From: Clostridiales bacterium
Lineage (GTDB): Bacteria; Bacillota; Clostridia; Oscillospirales; CAG-272
Assembly (NCBI GenBank): GCA_012800735.1
Contig: JAAZIU010000001.1
Coordinates: 1 to 62,482 of the forward strand
Reading direction: 5' to 3'
DNA length: 62,482 nucleotides
The notes beneath the pieces were generated by a model, which was not told where the DNA came from, searched no databases, and saw only the letters and a program-made list of their open reading frames with translations. A program made the position numbers and the translations under genes. Below, piece after piece: positions 16,896-24,851 of the stretch (positions are counted from its first letter, which is position 1; each line of letters begins with the position of its first letter).

Positions 16896-17459
16896 ATGTC
16901 AGAGCAGTTGCTGATAAATCAGTGTTCGCCAACCCTTGCCGGAATAAAAACCGGAAATCTGTTCACTTCGCCCTCAAACGGAGAAACTTTGCTTCGGAAG
17001 ATACGGTATTTCAACCGAAAATACCGTTCAAAGGGGCTGCGTCTCGTTGCGCTGAAACTATCGCAGAAAAGATCGCTCGTCTATATCTATCGTCCGCAGC
17101 GGCTAAAAGACGATCTTTCAGACGAGAGCAGCCAATCGCTGCTTGAAGAGAGGGGATACCCGACCGATAAGCCCGAAAAATGCCTTGCAGAAATTTCAAA
17201 AAGGCTTCGGGAGGGAAAGGAATTTCCTCACGAGATAGGGCTTTTTCTCGGTTATCCGCCGGAGGATGTCCGCGGCTTTATCGAAAACCGCGGGGCGGGG
17301 GCGAAGTTATCCGGTCTTTGGAAGGTATACGGCGACCCGGAAAAGGCGGGATATCTTTTTGCCTTATACAAAAAATGCACTGATATCTATCAGCGGGCAT
17401 ACAGTTTGAACGCACCGTTCGAGCGGCTCGTTGTCGATATAAAACACAAAAAACCTTAA
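16896..17459 (+). CDS. DUF3793 family protein
   Basis: The 187-residue protein belongs to DUF3793: an early C-x-P-T-L-A-G-I-K-x-G-N-L-F block, a central K-x-x-L-V-Y-I-Y-R-P strand and H-E-I-G-L-F-L-G-Y-P-P-E-D-V near residue 115. I take the ATG at 16896, one base after the stop of the DUF2325 gene, rather than an upstream TTG. It precedes the flavodoxin gene by 15 bases. No enzymatic motif is known for the family; the constant company of DUF2325 and flavodoxin suggests a shared redox or metal-related role. Confidence 0.85.
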   Translation: MSEQLLINQCSPTLAGIKTGNLFTSPSNGETLLRKIRYFNRKYRSKGLRLVALKLSQKRSLVYIYRPQRLKDDLSDESSQSLLEERGYPTDKPEKCLAEISKRLREGKEFPHEIGLFLGYPPEDVRGFIENRGAGAKLSGLWKVYGDPEKAGYLFALYKKCTDIYQRAYSLNAPFERLVVDIKHKKP

Positions 17460-17474
17460 CGAAAGGAATATTTC

Positions 17475-17900
17475 ATGGGAAAGATAGCGATTGTTTTTTG
17501 GAGCGGCACCGGCAATACCGAGGCAATGGCCGACTATGTTGCCGACGGCGCAAAAGGCGCGGGCGCTGAATGCGAGATTATTGCTGCTGACAACTTCAGC
17601 GCCGACAAAATCGATGATTTTGACGCGATAGCTTTCGGCTGCCCTTCTATGGGCGACGAGGTGCTTGAGGAGACTGTTTTCGAGCCGCTCTTTGAGTCAT
17701 GCCGAGCGAAGCTCAAAGGCAAAAAGATCGGTCTCTTCGGTTCATACGGCTGGGGAGACGGCGAGTGGATGCGCAACTGGGAGGATATCTGCCGCGCCGA
17801 CGGCGCCGATCTGGTATCTGACGGCGTTATCTGCTGCGAATATCCTGATGACGCAGCCGCCGAAGACTGCAAAGCCTTGGGAGCTGCGCTTGCCGAATAA
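17475..17900 (+). CDS. Flavodoxin (short-chain)
   Basis: The 141-residue protein is a one- or two-electron carrier with bound FMN. The phosphate-binding loop S-G-T-G-N-T-E-A-M-A lies at residues 10-19, the C-P-S-M-G-D-E loop near residue 55 and the G-S-Y-G-W-G-D-G-E-W isoalloxazine loop near 89-98; the tryptophan there is typical. The length fits short-chain clostridial flavodoxins, which replace ferredoxin when iron is scarce. It is the last gene of the operon and is followed by an intrinsic terminator. Confidence 0.93.
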   Translation: MGKIAIVFWSGTGNTEAMADYVADGAKGAGAECEIIAADNFSADKIDDFDAIAFGCPSMGDEVLEETVFEPLFESCRAKLKGKKIGLFGSYGWGDGEWMRNWEDICRADGADLVSDGVICCEYPDDAAAEDCKALGAALAE

Positions 17901-17921
17901 ATAATCCTGCAATGCTTACTT

Positions 17922-17955
17922 GCGCCGGCGGTTTTATACTGTCGGCGCGGTTTTT
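17922..17955 (+). terminator. Intrinsic terminator after the flavodoxin operon
   Basis: An 8-bp stem (17922-17929 with 17941-17948, one G-U pair) followed by GGTTTTT. Confidence 0.75.
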
Positions 17956-18091
17956 ACATAGTTAAAGGAAAAGACACAAAATCAGGTGTTTATAATTTTA
18001 ATATTGATATATAATCAGCATAATAAGTTGACTATCAATCATTAAATTACACAACACCTTGTTTGATTTTTGTTTTATATGGGTTGATATT

Positions 18092-19483
18092 ATGAAGCTC
18101 AAAAGAGCAGTCTGTCTCAGCATTATGCTTTCACTCCTGTCCGGTCTTCTTTTTTCCTGCTCCGAAAAACCGGCGGATACAACTGAATCGCCGGTCAACT
18201 CCGCTCCCGGCGACAGAACGGAAATTGTCATATCCTATATGGACAACGGGTCAAGATATATACCGATGATAGCGGAAGCGTTCAACGAAAAATCGGAAAA
18301 ATACCATGCCGTTCTGCGTGAATATGCATCCGAGAACAAAACCGGCGAAGATCCGGATAGCAACGCAAAGCTGCTTTCGGATTACGACGCCGATCTTTTG
18401 GGCGGGAAATTGGGCGATGTGCTGATACTTACGAATGACATCGACTATCTGAAATACGCCGAAAAGGGCGCTTTCGCCGATCTTTATTCCTTTGAAAGTG
18501 ACAACTTTTCCTTTGATTCGCTGTTTGACTGCGTAAAAGCGCCGTATGAGCTTGACGGAAAGCTGTTTGTGCTTATCCCCGGATTTCAGGTAAATACCCT
18601 GACCTGTAAAACGGTAAACGCTCCGGCGGGAGAATGGACGCTTTCCGGATTCGTTGGGCTGCTGAATACATCAGATTGCGAAATAATACAAGGACTCACA
18701 AGGGATCACTTCTTCATGTCGTATATACTCCGCGGACTGGACGAGTTTATCGATTATGAAAACAAAGCCTGCGACTTTGCGTCGGGCGGTTTCGAAGAAG
18801 TGCTCAATTATCTTTACAGCCTGCCGGATGACATATATTCGACTGCCGGAGACAACCTGACCGAACCGTATGTCGGAGACAGCCTGCTGTTTTCGGCTGC
18901 GAATTTTACATGTATCTCCGATTATATGAAAGAGCGGGTTCGGTTCGGGCTTGACAATCAAATCGAAATTGTCGGATTTCCTGCCGGCGGAAAAGGAGTT
19001 TCAGAGCTTGTCCCATCATTATATGCGGCAATCTCGGCATCAAGCGAGCAAAAAGAGGGGGCGTGGGAGTTCGTCAGATTCATGCTCGAAAACGATTTTG
19101 AGGTGAATTTCGACCGGGGAATGAGAAATCTGCCGTCCTGCCGTGCTTCCTTCCTCAAATGGGCGGAAGCGGCAAGGTCGACGCATTATTTTTTCATGCC
19201 GGGCAGCGTTGAATTTCTCGAAGTTCCCGCCGAATTCCTCGACGAAGCGACGATAGCGGAGCAGAAAAGACGTGGTACAGTCGAGCTTTTCATGGACGAA
19301 GAAATGACGCGGCAGCTCGAAGAATTCATCGGCGGCATAAAGGGCGTCACCAAGACCCCGCCGGAAATAAAAGCATTAGTCGAAGAAGAAGTCGGATATT
19401 TTTATGACGGCAGAAACACGGCAAGCCAGACTGCAGCAAATATCCAGAACCGGGTATCGCTGTATCTCGCCGAGCGGCAATAA
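18092..19483 (+). CDS. Extracellular solute-binding lipoprotein
   Basis: The 463-residue protein has a lipoprotein signal peptide with lipobox L-F-S-C near residue 22, so it is predicted to be tethered outside the membrane. The mature part resembles family-1 (sugar-type) ABC solute-binding proteins: T-E-I-V-I-S-Y near residue 47, a Y-x-P-M-I-A-E-A-F-N helix, D-V-L-I-L-T-N-D, and an A-A-I-S-A-S-S-E-Q-K-E-G-A-W-E-F-V-R-F block near residue 310. I use the ATG at 18092 because the signal peptide starts there; the frame is open from 18059. No permease or ATPase gene is adjacent and a terminator follows, so it must share a transporter encoded elsewhere or act as a binding protein only. Confidence 0.8.
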   Translation: MKLKRAVCLSIMLSLLSGLLFSCSEKPADTTESPVNSAPGDRTEIVISYMDNGSRYIPMIAEAFNEKSEKYHAVLREYASENKTGEDPDSNAKLLSDYDADLLGGKLGDVLILTNDIDYLKYAEKGAFADLYSFESDNFSFDSLFDCVKAPYELDGKLFVLIPGFQVNTLTCKTVNAPAGEWTLSGFVGLLNTSDCEIIQGLTRDHFFMSYILRGLDEFIDYENKACDFASGGFEEVLNYLYSLPDDIYSTAGDNLTEPYVGDSLLFSAANFTCISDYMKERVRFGLDNQIEIVGFPAGGKGVSELVPSLYAAISASSEQKEGAWEFVRFMLENDFEVNFDRGMRNLPSCRASFLKWAEAARSTHYFFMPGSVEFLEVPAEFLDEATIAEQKRRGTVELFMDEEMTRQLEEFIGGIKGVTKTPPEIKALVEEEVGYFYDGRNTASQTAANIQNRVSLYLAERQ

Positions 19484-19501
19484 CCGCAAAAACACGAAAA
19501 A

Positions 19502-19531
19502 CCCTCCGGAAAATCCGGAGGGCATTCTTTT
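19502..19531. terminator. Bidirectional terminator between the lipoprotein gene and rpmA
   Basis: An 8-bp stem (19502-19509 with 19515-19522), with CATTCTTTT on the plus side and an A-rich stretch on the left that gives a U run for the minus-strand rpmA transcript. Confidence 0.8.
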
Positions 19532-19539
19532 AATCAATC

Positions 19540-19833
19540 TTATTCGGCTTTCGCTTCGGCAGCGTAAACGCTTACGCGGCGGCGGGTGCGGGAGATGTGT
19601 TCAAACTTTACCAGTCCGTCGATTTTGGCGAACAGGGTATGGTCAACTCCCATGCCGACGTTGTTGCCGGGATGGATATGGGTGCCGCGCTGGCGGATGA
19701 TTATATTGCCGGCGGAAATCTGCTGACCGTCGGCGATTTTAACGCCGAGGCGCTTGGATTTGCTGTCGCGGCCGTTCTTGGTCGAGCCGACGCCCTTCTT
19801 GTGGGCAAAGAACTGTAAGCTTAATCTCAGCAT
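19540..19833 (-). CDS. rpmA: 50S ribosomal protein L27, precursor with cleavable N-terminal extension
   Basis: The 97-residue protein is L27 of the large ribosomal subunit, near the peptidyl transferase centre. It starts [10 protein letters not shown] followed by H-K-K-G, the Firmicutes type in which nine or so residues are removed by the Prp protease before L27 can function. I choose the ATG at 19833, preceded by AGAGG; a longer frame start at 19851 would spoil the motif. The body carries G-S-T-K-N-G-R-D-S and the [11 protein letters not shown] block. It is third in the rplU-prp-rpmA operon, 42 bases after prp. Confidence 0.97.
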   Translation of the reverse strand: MLRLSLQFFAHKKGVGSTKNGRDSKSKRLGVKIADGQQISAGNIIIRQRGTHIHPGNNVGMGVDHTLFAKIDGLVKFEHISRTRRRVSVYAAEAKAE

Positions 19834-19875
19834 TTTATACCTCTGCTTCATTATAATGACGGGTTGAGACGGGGA

Positions 19876-20235
19876 TTAATCATCATCGCCCGGCTCGATT
19901 ACCTCGTCTACATCCAGATAATCGTAATAATCTTCAAGCATATCGTTGAGCTGCAGGAAATAGCCCTGAATCAGCCCTGATACGGCGTATCGCTTGCGCT
20001 CGTCGGGGTGTGAATAAGCCCCGGGAACTTTAACCGTGATGTCGGTGGTTTTTTCGTCGATTTTGTATTCGACGTCGCACGCATAAGACACCTCGATCGT
20101 GTTGATGATCAGCATCGTCATTGCGGAGAGCGCTGCGCAGAGCAGATCGTCGCCGCTCACGCCCCAGCCGGTATGCCCGGACTCATGGAATCCGTAATAT
20201 ACTTTCCCGCGCCGAAAGAATGTGATCTTTGTCAT
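19876..20235 (-). CDS. prp: Ribosomal-processing cysteine protease Prp
   Basis: The 119-residue protease cleaves the N-terminal extension of L27. The catalytic histidine lies in G-H-T-G near residue 20 and the catalytic cysteine in D-D-L-L-C-A-A-L-S-A near residue 33, the normal spacing for the family. The C-terminus is longer and more acidic than in Bacillus (ends E-P-G-D-D-D). It sits between rplU (6 bases) and rpmA, the standard arrangement. It was long annotated as YsxB. Confidence 0.93.
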   Translation of the reverse strand: MTKITFFRRGKVYYGFHESGHTGWGVSGDDLLCAALSAMTMLIINTIEVSYACDVEYKIDEKTTDITVKVPGAYSHPDERKRYAVSGLIQGYFLQLNDMLEDYYDYLDVDEVIEPGDDD

Positions 20236-20241
20236 CTTGAA

Positions 20242-20553
20242 TCAGCCCGCGATGGACTCGATCTGAATCTTGGTGAACGGCTGGCGATGACCGAGCTTTC
20301 TTTTCTGATTCTTCTTCGGCTTATAGGTCATAACATGAATTTTCTTGCCCTTGCCGATTTTCAGAACCTTGCCTTTTACTACGGCTCCGTCGACTGTCGG
20401 CGCGCCGATTTTAATGTTTTCGCCTTCTCCGACCGCCAGAACCTCATCAAAAATAATTTCGGACTCGACTTCGACGTCAAGTTTTTCGACGAAAATGATG
20501 TCGCCTTCTGCAACTTTGTACTGCTTTCCGCCTGTTACTATTACTGCGTACAC
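20242..20553 (-). CDS. rplU: 50S ribosomal protein L21
   Basis: The 103-residue ribosomal protein starts with [13 protein letters not shown] and ends with the K-x-x-R-K-x-G-H-R-Q-P-F-T block that contacts 23S rRNA. The start is a GTG at 20553 with AGAGGTG upstream; the open frame extends further left of the start only by chance. It is the first gene of the rplU-prp-rpmA operon and is preceded by a promoter and a leader of about 90 bases. Confidence 0.97.
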   Translation of the reverse strand: MYAVIVTGGKQYKVAEGDIIFVEKLDVEVESEIIFDEVLAVGEGENIKIGAPTVDGAVVKGKVLKIGKGKKIHVMTYKPKKNQKRKLGHRQPFTKIQIESIAG

Positions 20554-20643
20554 GAAAAGCACCTCTCTTTTCTTTAGACTCGCTGCCTCGCGGAGTATAC
20601 ATAACTCATATGCATAGCTTAAAAAGCCCGCTTGCAAGCGGCG
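20554..20643 (-). promoter_or_regulatory. rplU leader with a GC-rich palindrome at its 5' end
   Basis: The leader RNA would start near 20643. It begins almost at once with the perfect palindrome CCGCTTGCAAGCGG (20628-20641) followed on the minus strand by a short U run (A run at 20621-20625). Further on, around 20580-20600, bases can pair as CTCCGCGAG/CGAG-like arms. Firmicutes often have an autoregulatory L21 leader here; whether this one belongs to that class cannot be decided by eye. Confidence 0.4.
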
Positions 20644-20649
20644 ACTATT

Positions 20650-20679
20650 ATTATACCATAATCGGCGGGTGTAAATCAA
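20650..20679 (-). promoter_or_regulatory. Promoter of the rplU-prp-rpmA operon
   Basis: On the minus strand TTGATT (20674-20679), an 18-base spacer and TATAAT (20650-20655). Confidence 0.7.
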
Positions 20680-20794
20680 GATGCTTTGTGCGGTGTTACA
20701 CAAAATTTACATTTTCGGCGCGTCAAATCATAGTTCTTTCTGTATGGAGAACAACGACATCTTGCCTGATGTTATTCAAGTTGTTTTTTATTAT

Positions 20795-20823
20795 AAGAAA
20801 ACGCCGCCCCGGACGGAGCGGCG
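20795..20823 (-). terminator. Terminator after the anchored CBM-like gene
   Basis: On the minus strand a GC stem (20818-20823 with 20802-20807, extendable) is followed by TTTTCTTA, 30 bases past the stop at 20854. Confidence 0.7.
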
Positions 20824-20853
20824 CTTGTTTCAACAACGGTTTAAACGTAAATC

Positions 20854-21783
20854 CTATCTCTTTTTGCGCAGCAAAGCAGCGGCGGCTCCCGCGGCTATCA
20901 GTAAGCCAATAGCCGTAATATCTCCCGTCTGAGCGGAAACTACGGGTTTTGCAGCCGGCGCTGCGGCAACAGGCGCTGCCTCGGCGACCGGCGGCGCTTC
21001 TTCTGGCGCGGCTTCGACAGGCGGCGGCGCCTCTTCTTCGACCTTATAAAGAGTGTTGAAGAAATAATTCTTGGCGGTCTCGCCGGTCAGCGCGTAGATA
21101 TCCTGACAATAGTGAGGGTATTTCGGTCCGCAGAATTTGCAGGGATCAAGCACGGTGTCGTTCCCTTCAAAATAAGCCGGGTCATACTCGAGAACCGAAA
21201 GGGTTGTCACGACGAACTCGTCAAGGAACCATCCGTCCTCGCGCGGGGTAAAGCGAATCTCATGTTTTCCCGCCGTGAAGTGCAGGGTATTCGGCGAGTG
21301 TCTCCATTGACTGTTTTCGATTGTCCAGTCACCGTAAAGTTCGGTGTCGGAGAAGTCGCCGCTCTCGCGGAAAGTCAGATACATGTAGCTCCATTTGTTG
21401 TAGCAGGGAGCGCCGTCGTCTTCGTCCGGGAAATCCCAGACCTGTCCTTCGCCGCCGTCAACCGAATAGTGCATTGAGTTGTTTGAAAGCGACGGATAAT
21501 AAACGCGTCCCCAGATAGTGTAATCCCCCTCGGCCGGAATGTCGAGCGTAAGGATGAATCCGTCGCCGTCTGCATTGTCGGCTTTTTCAACGGCAGAAAG
21601 CACCTTTTCGTTTATCGAGCCTTCCGCATCGGCAAGCGCGACGGCCGATCCGTCGATTTTGCAGCTTGATGCGGGGATAAACTCGGCAAAAGGAATGTCG
21701 GCAGCAAATGCAGGCACCGCCTGTGTAAGGCAAAGCGCAATCAGCACTGCTGCGATGAAAAATACAGCGCGTGGTTTAAACAT
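20854..21783 (-). CDS. Secreted CBM6/CBM35-like protein with QTGD-type C-terminal anchor
   Basis: The 309-residue protein has a signal peptide (about 27 residues, ending P-A-F-A). Residues about 35-190 resemble a galactose-binding-like carbohydrate module: G-D-Y-T-I-W-G-R-V-Y-Y-P, N-S-M-H-Y-S-V-D-G, then F-T-A-G-K-H-E-I-R-F-T-P-R-E-D-G-W-F-L-D-E-F-V-V-T. Three cysteines (D-P-C-K-F-C-G-P-K-Y-P-H-Y-C) near residue 215 precede a Pro/Ala/Glu spacer. The C-terminus is A-Q-T-G-D, a hydrophobic run and R-K-K-R, which fits a divergent sortase signal. It has its own promoter and an AAGGAGG ribosome-binding site. It parallels the protein at 141-1025 but carries a different binding module. Confidence 0.75.
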   Translation of the reverse strand: MFKPRAVFFIAAVLIALCLTQAVPAFAADIPFAEFIPASSCKIDGSAVALADAEGSINEKVLSAVEKADNADGDGFILTLDIPAEGDYTIWGRVYYPSLSNNSMHYSVDGGEGQVWDFPDEDDGAPCYNKWSYMYLTFRESGDFSDTELYGDWTIENSQWRHSPNTLHFTAGKHEIRFTPREDGWFLDEFVVTTLSVLEYDPAYFEGNDTVLDPCKFCGPKYPHYCQDIYALTGETAKNYFFNTLYKVEEEAPPPVEAAPEEAPPVAEAAPVAAAPAAKPVVSAQTGDITAIGLLIAAGAAAALLRKKR

Positions 21784-21831
21784 TGGTTTACCTCCTTAGA
21801 ATTAATAATTATTGTCAATGCGGTTAACAAA

Positions 21832-21860
21832 ATTATACACTTAATATAATTAAATGTAAA
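21832..21860 (-). promoter_or_regulatory. Promoter of the anchored CBM-like gene
   Basis: On the minus strand TTTACA (21855-21860), a 17-base spacer and TATAAT (21832-21837). Confidence 0.7.
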
Positions 21861-22006
21861 TGCATTTTGTAAAATTTACAAAAAATTAACAAACGAGGCG
21901 GTGTCGAAAAACACGATTTCTTTTATCAAGAGCAATATTTCATTTCGAAAAGCATGACAAAACAACTCTTTAGGGTAAGAATATTCAGAGGCAAACATGA
22001 AAAACA

Positions 22007-22035
22007 TTGACATTTCATAAGAATTCGGATATAAT
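22007..22035 (+). promoter_or_regulatory. Consensus promoter of the GH3 gene
   Basis: TTGACA (22007-22012), a 17-base spacer and TATAAT (22030-22035): a full match to the sigma-A consensus, with a leader of about 76 bases. Confidence 0.85.
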
Positions 22036-22117
22036 TGTTCAAACGGCATCACTGCCCGCCGTATTTCAGGCAAACCTGTTTTTACTTCATAAATATATAA
22101 TAAAGGCATAATTAAAC

Positions 22118-23497
22118 ATGATTCGTAATTATAAAATCCACGCGTTTTCTCTGATAGCGATTATGATTCTTCTGTCAATGTTGCTTTGCGGCTGCGACAG
22201 CTATGTAGTTGCTTACGCGCCGCCGGTAACGGCTTATATGGAGGAAACGCTCCCTCAAACCGAAACACCCGCCGAAACAGAACCGCCGCTGACGACCGTC
22301 AAAGGCATTGTCCGCGCCATGACCGCGGATACCGCTTCGGTGTTCACCGATAACGGCAAAATTGAGCTGACGCTTTCCGATCCAGCGGTAACGGCGCCGG
22401 GATACGGACCGATGTACGGCGCCGAAGCGACGCTCAGTTATGATAATGAAGGCAAGCTCGTCTCCGCCGCAATCGCCGGGGTTGAATACGGCGATAAAGC
22501 ATATGCCCTTCTTAAAGCAATGACGTCCGAAGAAAAGGCGGGACAGCTTATCATGGCGTCCCCCGGTCTTTCGTCCGCTCCGGAAGCGCTGAAAAGTTGC
22601 CCGATGGGCGGCATCGTGACTTTCGCCTCCGACTTCAAATATGGCACGAAGGACAGCGTCCGCTCGTTTATCGATTCCGCGCAGGCGGCGTCAAAGATAC
22701 CGCTGATAATCTCCGCCGACGAGGAAGGCGGCACCGTCTGCCGCGTCAGCTATTATTCGGCTTATCGCTACGATTATTTCCGCTCGCCGAGAACCGTTCT
22801 TGCAAACGGCGGGCTTGACGGAGCCAAAGCCGACGCAAAGGAAAAAGCCGAGCTGCTGCTTTCCCTCGGGGTAAACGTCAACCTCGCGCCGGTCTGCGAT
22901 ATATCGGCGGACAAAAACGATTTCATCTACGACCGCTCCCCCGGCGGCGACGCGGAGACGGTATCAGGCTATGTCAGCGCCGTCGTCGAAACGAGCCGAG
23001 GCGCGGGTCTAGGTTCGGTTCTTAAGCATTTCCCCGGTTACGGTTCGGCAAAAGATACCCACTTCGGCATCGCCTATGACGACCGGCCGATTGAGCGTTT
23101 CCGCGAGTCGGATTTCCTGCCTTTTGCGGCAGGGATAAAAGCCGGCGCGGGCGCAGTTATGTATACGCATATAATAATCAACTCAATCGATCCGGATTAT
23201 CCCGCGACGCTCTCGAAAGAGGCGCACCGCCTGCTGCGGGAAGAACTCGGCTTTGACGGTCTCGCCATGACCGACGACATGAACATGGGCGCGATAACCA
23301 AATTCACAGACGGACGCTCCGCCGCCGTCGCCGCGATACTCGCCGGCAACGATATGCTCGCCATCTCCGGCGATTATATGACGGCGTATAACGCGCTTGT
23401 CGAAGCCGCAAAAAACGGCACAATTCCGCAATATCAGCTTGACGGCGCGGTAATGCGGGTGCTTATATATAAATTCCGCTGCGGGATTATCGATTGA
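22118..23497 (+). CDS. Exported glycoside hydrolase family 3 (beta-N-acetylhexosaminidase type)
   Basis: The 459-residue protein has a signal peptide with lipobox L-C-G-C near residue 26, so it is probably a lipoprotein. A small Thr/Pro/Glu linker and a short beta region (residues about 60-120) precede the GH3 barrel. NagZ-type signatures are present: K-H-F-P-G-Y-G-x4-D-T-H near residue 305, with the Asp-His pair that marks N-acetylhexosaminidases, and the catalytic aspartate in A-M-T-D-D-M near residue 387. It lacks the second GH3 domain, as NagZ does. The likely role is to release GlcNAc from muropeptides or other glycans outside the cell. It is monocistronic, with a consensus promoter and a terminator. 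Confidence 0.88.
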   Translation: MIRNYKIHAFSLIAIMILLSMLLCGCDSYVVAYAPPVTAYMEETLPQTETPAETEPPLTTVKGIVRAMTADTASVFTDNGKIELTLSDPAVTAPGYGPMYGAEATLSYDNEGKLVSAAIAGVEYGDKAYALLKAMTSEEKAGQLIMASPGLSSAPEALKSCPMGGIVTFASDFKYGTKDSVRSFIDSAQAASKIPLIISADEEGGTVCRVSYYSAYRYDYFRSPRTVLANGGLDGAKADAKEKAELLLSLGVNVNLAPVCDISADKNDFIYDRSPGGDAETVSGYVSAVVETSRGAGLGSVLKHFPGYGSAKDTHFGIAYDDRPIERFRESDFLPFAAGIKAGAGAVMYTHIIINSIDPDYPATLSKEAHRLLREELGFDGLAMTDDMNMGAITKFTDGRSAAVAAILAGNDMLAISGDYMTAYNALVEAAKNGTIPQYQLDGAVMRVLIYKFRCGIID

Positions 23498-23520
23498 CGC
23501 AAAACGCCAAACCATATCGA

Positions 23521-23554
23521 AAAAACGGAAGCGGTTTTTACGGCTTCCGTTTTT
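23521..23554. terminator. Bidirectional terminator between GH3 and the UroD-like gene
   Basis: A 12-bp stem (23521-23532 with 23543-23554) made of AAAAA plus ACGGAAGC and its complement, so each strand ends in a U run. Confidence 0.85.
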
Positions 23555-23572
23555 CCCTTAGCAATATTTTCT

Positions 23573-24829
23573 TTATCCTTCCCAGCATTCGTCAATGGCG
23601 CGGCGGGCGATTTCCACCCATTGCCCAAACCGTTCCGGCTTATTTCGGCAGGTGTGCGTATCCCGCAGAATCAGTTCAAGAACGCCGCCCCGCGCTTTGC
23701 GGATGCCGTTTTCCAGCTCTTTGCGGACGAGTTCGGTATCGAATTCATCTCCCGCCAGCGGCATCGGCATCGGTTTCCAGGTCATAATGTAATTTTTCCC
23801 CAGAACCGGTACGAATTTTGCGATATCCGCCCAGGGGCAAACCGCGACGCGGCGCAGATTGCGGATTTTCAGAACTCCGTCCAGCTTTTCGGAAAGGTCG
23901 TCGCAGCAGCCGTAACCGTTGAGTCCGAAGGGCTCGAGAATCTCCCGTTCATACTGCAGGACGAATTCCTCATGCATCTCCGGAGAAATTTGAGCAAATT
24001 CCTGCGCTTCGGCTGCGCCCCAGACGTCGCAGAGACGTATCCTGTCCGGCTCATAGTCCGGCTGAGGCAGCAGGTCTGTATACCCGACGCCGCCGGTGAA
24101 GTGGAATGTCCGATCGTTGTTCAGCGAAATCAGATTCTGCTCCTCATACTGCCGCAGCATCGATTTGATACCATCGGCGAAAAAGCGCATCACATCGTGA
24201 ACCATCTCCGGTTCGTCATACAGATCATACAGCAGATTGTCGAGTCCCCGGTAGTCGCAGTACCAGTGCATCATATGGAAATTGAATTTCTTCCTTCCCA
24301 CAAGCTGCACCGGCGTAAGGTCTCCCACGGCGTCCCGAATGAAGTCGAAATCAGCCTCCGACTGTTTTTCGTCGTGAGTTATCACCGGCGCGGAAAGCTG
24401 TTTCCAGTCGGAGGGTTTTTCGATGATGCTGACCATCCGATATGCGCCGCGTCCCGGAACACGCTCCTGCTTCGGCGCAACTCCCCACATAGTGTTTCTT
24501 ATCGCTTTTGGCACCTCAACGTCTGCCGTTATCGGCACGTCGTCACGGATATATTTATGGCGAATCAGCCGCTTGCGCAGCTCATATTCCAGAGTCCGGG
24601 CAGCCGGATTTGCGCACCGAAGCGACCCGTAAGGAAGAAGTTCATCCCAGGAACCGTCCGGAAAGACGAAAACCATCGGTTTTTCTCCTTCAAGACGGAT
24701 ATGCTTCTTCCATTTTTCGATTTTATCGGTATTGTTCTCCGGAATTTCGGCAATTGGGATAAGTTCGCTTACCAGAGAACGCAGGATTTTTTTGTCTTCC
24801 CGAAGATTGTTTGTCTGATTGATTCCCAT
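23573..24829 (-). CDS. Uroporphyrinogen decarboxylase-like (UroD/MtaA superfamily) protein
   Basis: The 418-residue protein resembles the UroD/MtaA barrel: a Y-R-G-L-D-N-L-L-Y-D-L-Y-D-E-P-E-M-V-H block near residue 200, an aromatic H-F-T-G-G-V-G-Y segment near 245 and G-Y-G-C-C-D-D near 305. In this superfamily heme-type enzymes decarboxylate uroporphyrinogen, while MtaA/CmuA-type members move methyl groups from corrinoid proteins. No heme gene or corrinoid protein lies near. It is third in a tight operon after a solute-binding lipoprotein and a toroid enzyme, which argues for a catabolic role on an imported compound, perhaps demethylation. The start has AGAGGAATT upstream. Superfamily is likely; the reaction is unknown. 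Confidence 0.65.
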   Translation of the reverse strand: MGINQTNNLREDKKILRSLVSELIPIAEIPENNTDKIEKWKKHIRLEGEKPMVFVFPDGSWDELLPYGSLRCANPAARTLEYELRKRLIRHKYIRDDVPITADVEVPKAIRNTMWGVAPKQERVPGRGAYRMVSIIEKPSDWKQLSAPVITHDEKQSEADFDFIRDAVGDLTPVQLVGRKKFNFHMMHWYCDYRGLDNLLYDLYDEPEMVHDVMRFFADGIKSMLRQYEEQNLISLNNDRTFHFTGGVGYTDLLPQPDYEPDRIRLCDVWGAAEAQEFAQISPEMHEEFVLQYEREILEPFGLNGYGCCDDLSEKLDGVLKIRNLRRVAVCPWADIAKFVPVLGKNYIMTWKPMPMPLAGDEFDTELVRKELENGIRKARGGVLELILRDTHTCRNKPERFGQWVEIARRAIDECWEG

Positions 24830-24851
24830 ATGAATTCCTCTTTCTTTGCGG

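Larger units (their letters stand above)
21784..22117. other. Divergent intergenic region with two promoters
   Basis: This 334-base AT-rich gap separates the anchored CBM-like gene (minus) from the GH3 gene (plus) and contains a good promoter for each, listed separately. A 77-codon minus-strand frame inside it has no ribosome-binding site and no recognisable product, so I see no gene here. Confidence 0.6.

Noticed and set aside
21876..22109. 77-codon minus-strand frame in the divergent spacer
   Set aside because: It lacks a ribosome-binding site, overlaps the consensus promoter of the GH3 gene and shows no motif.
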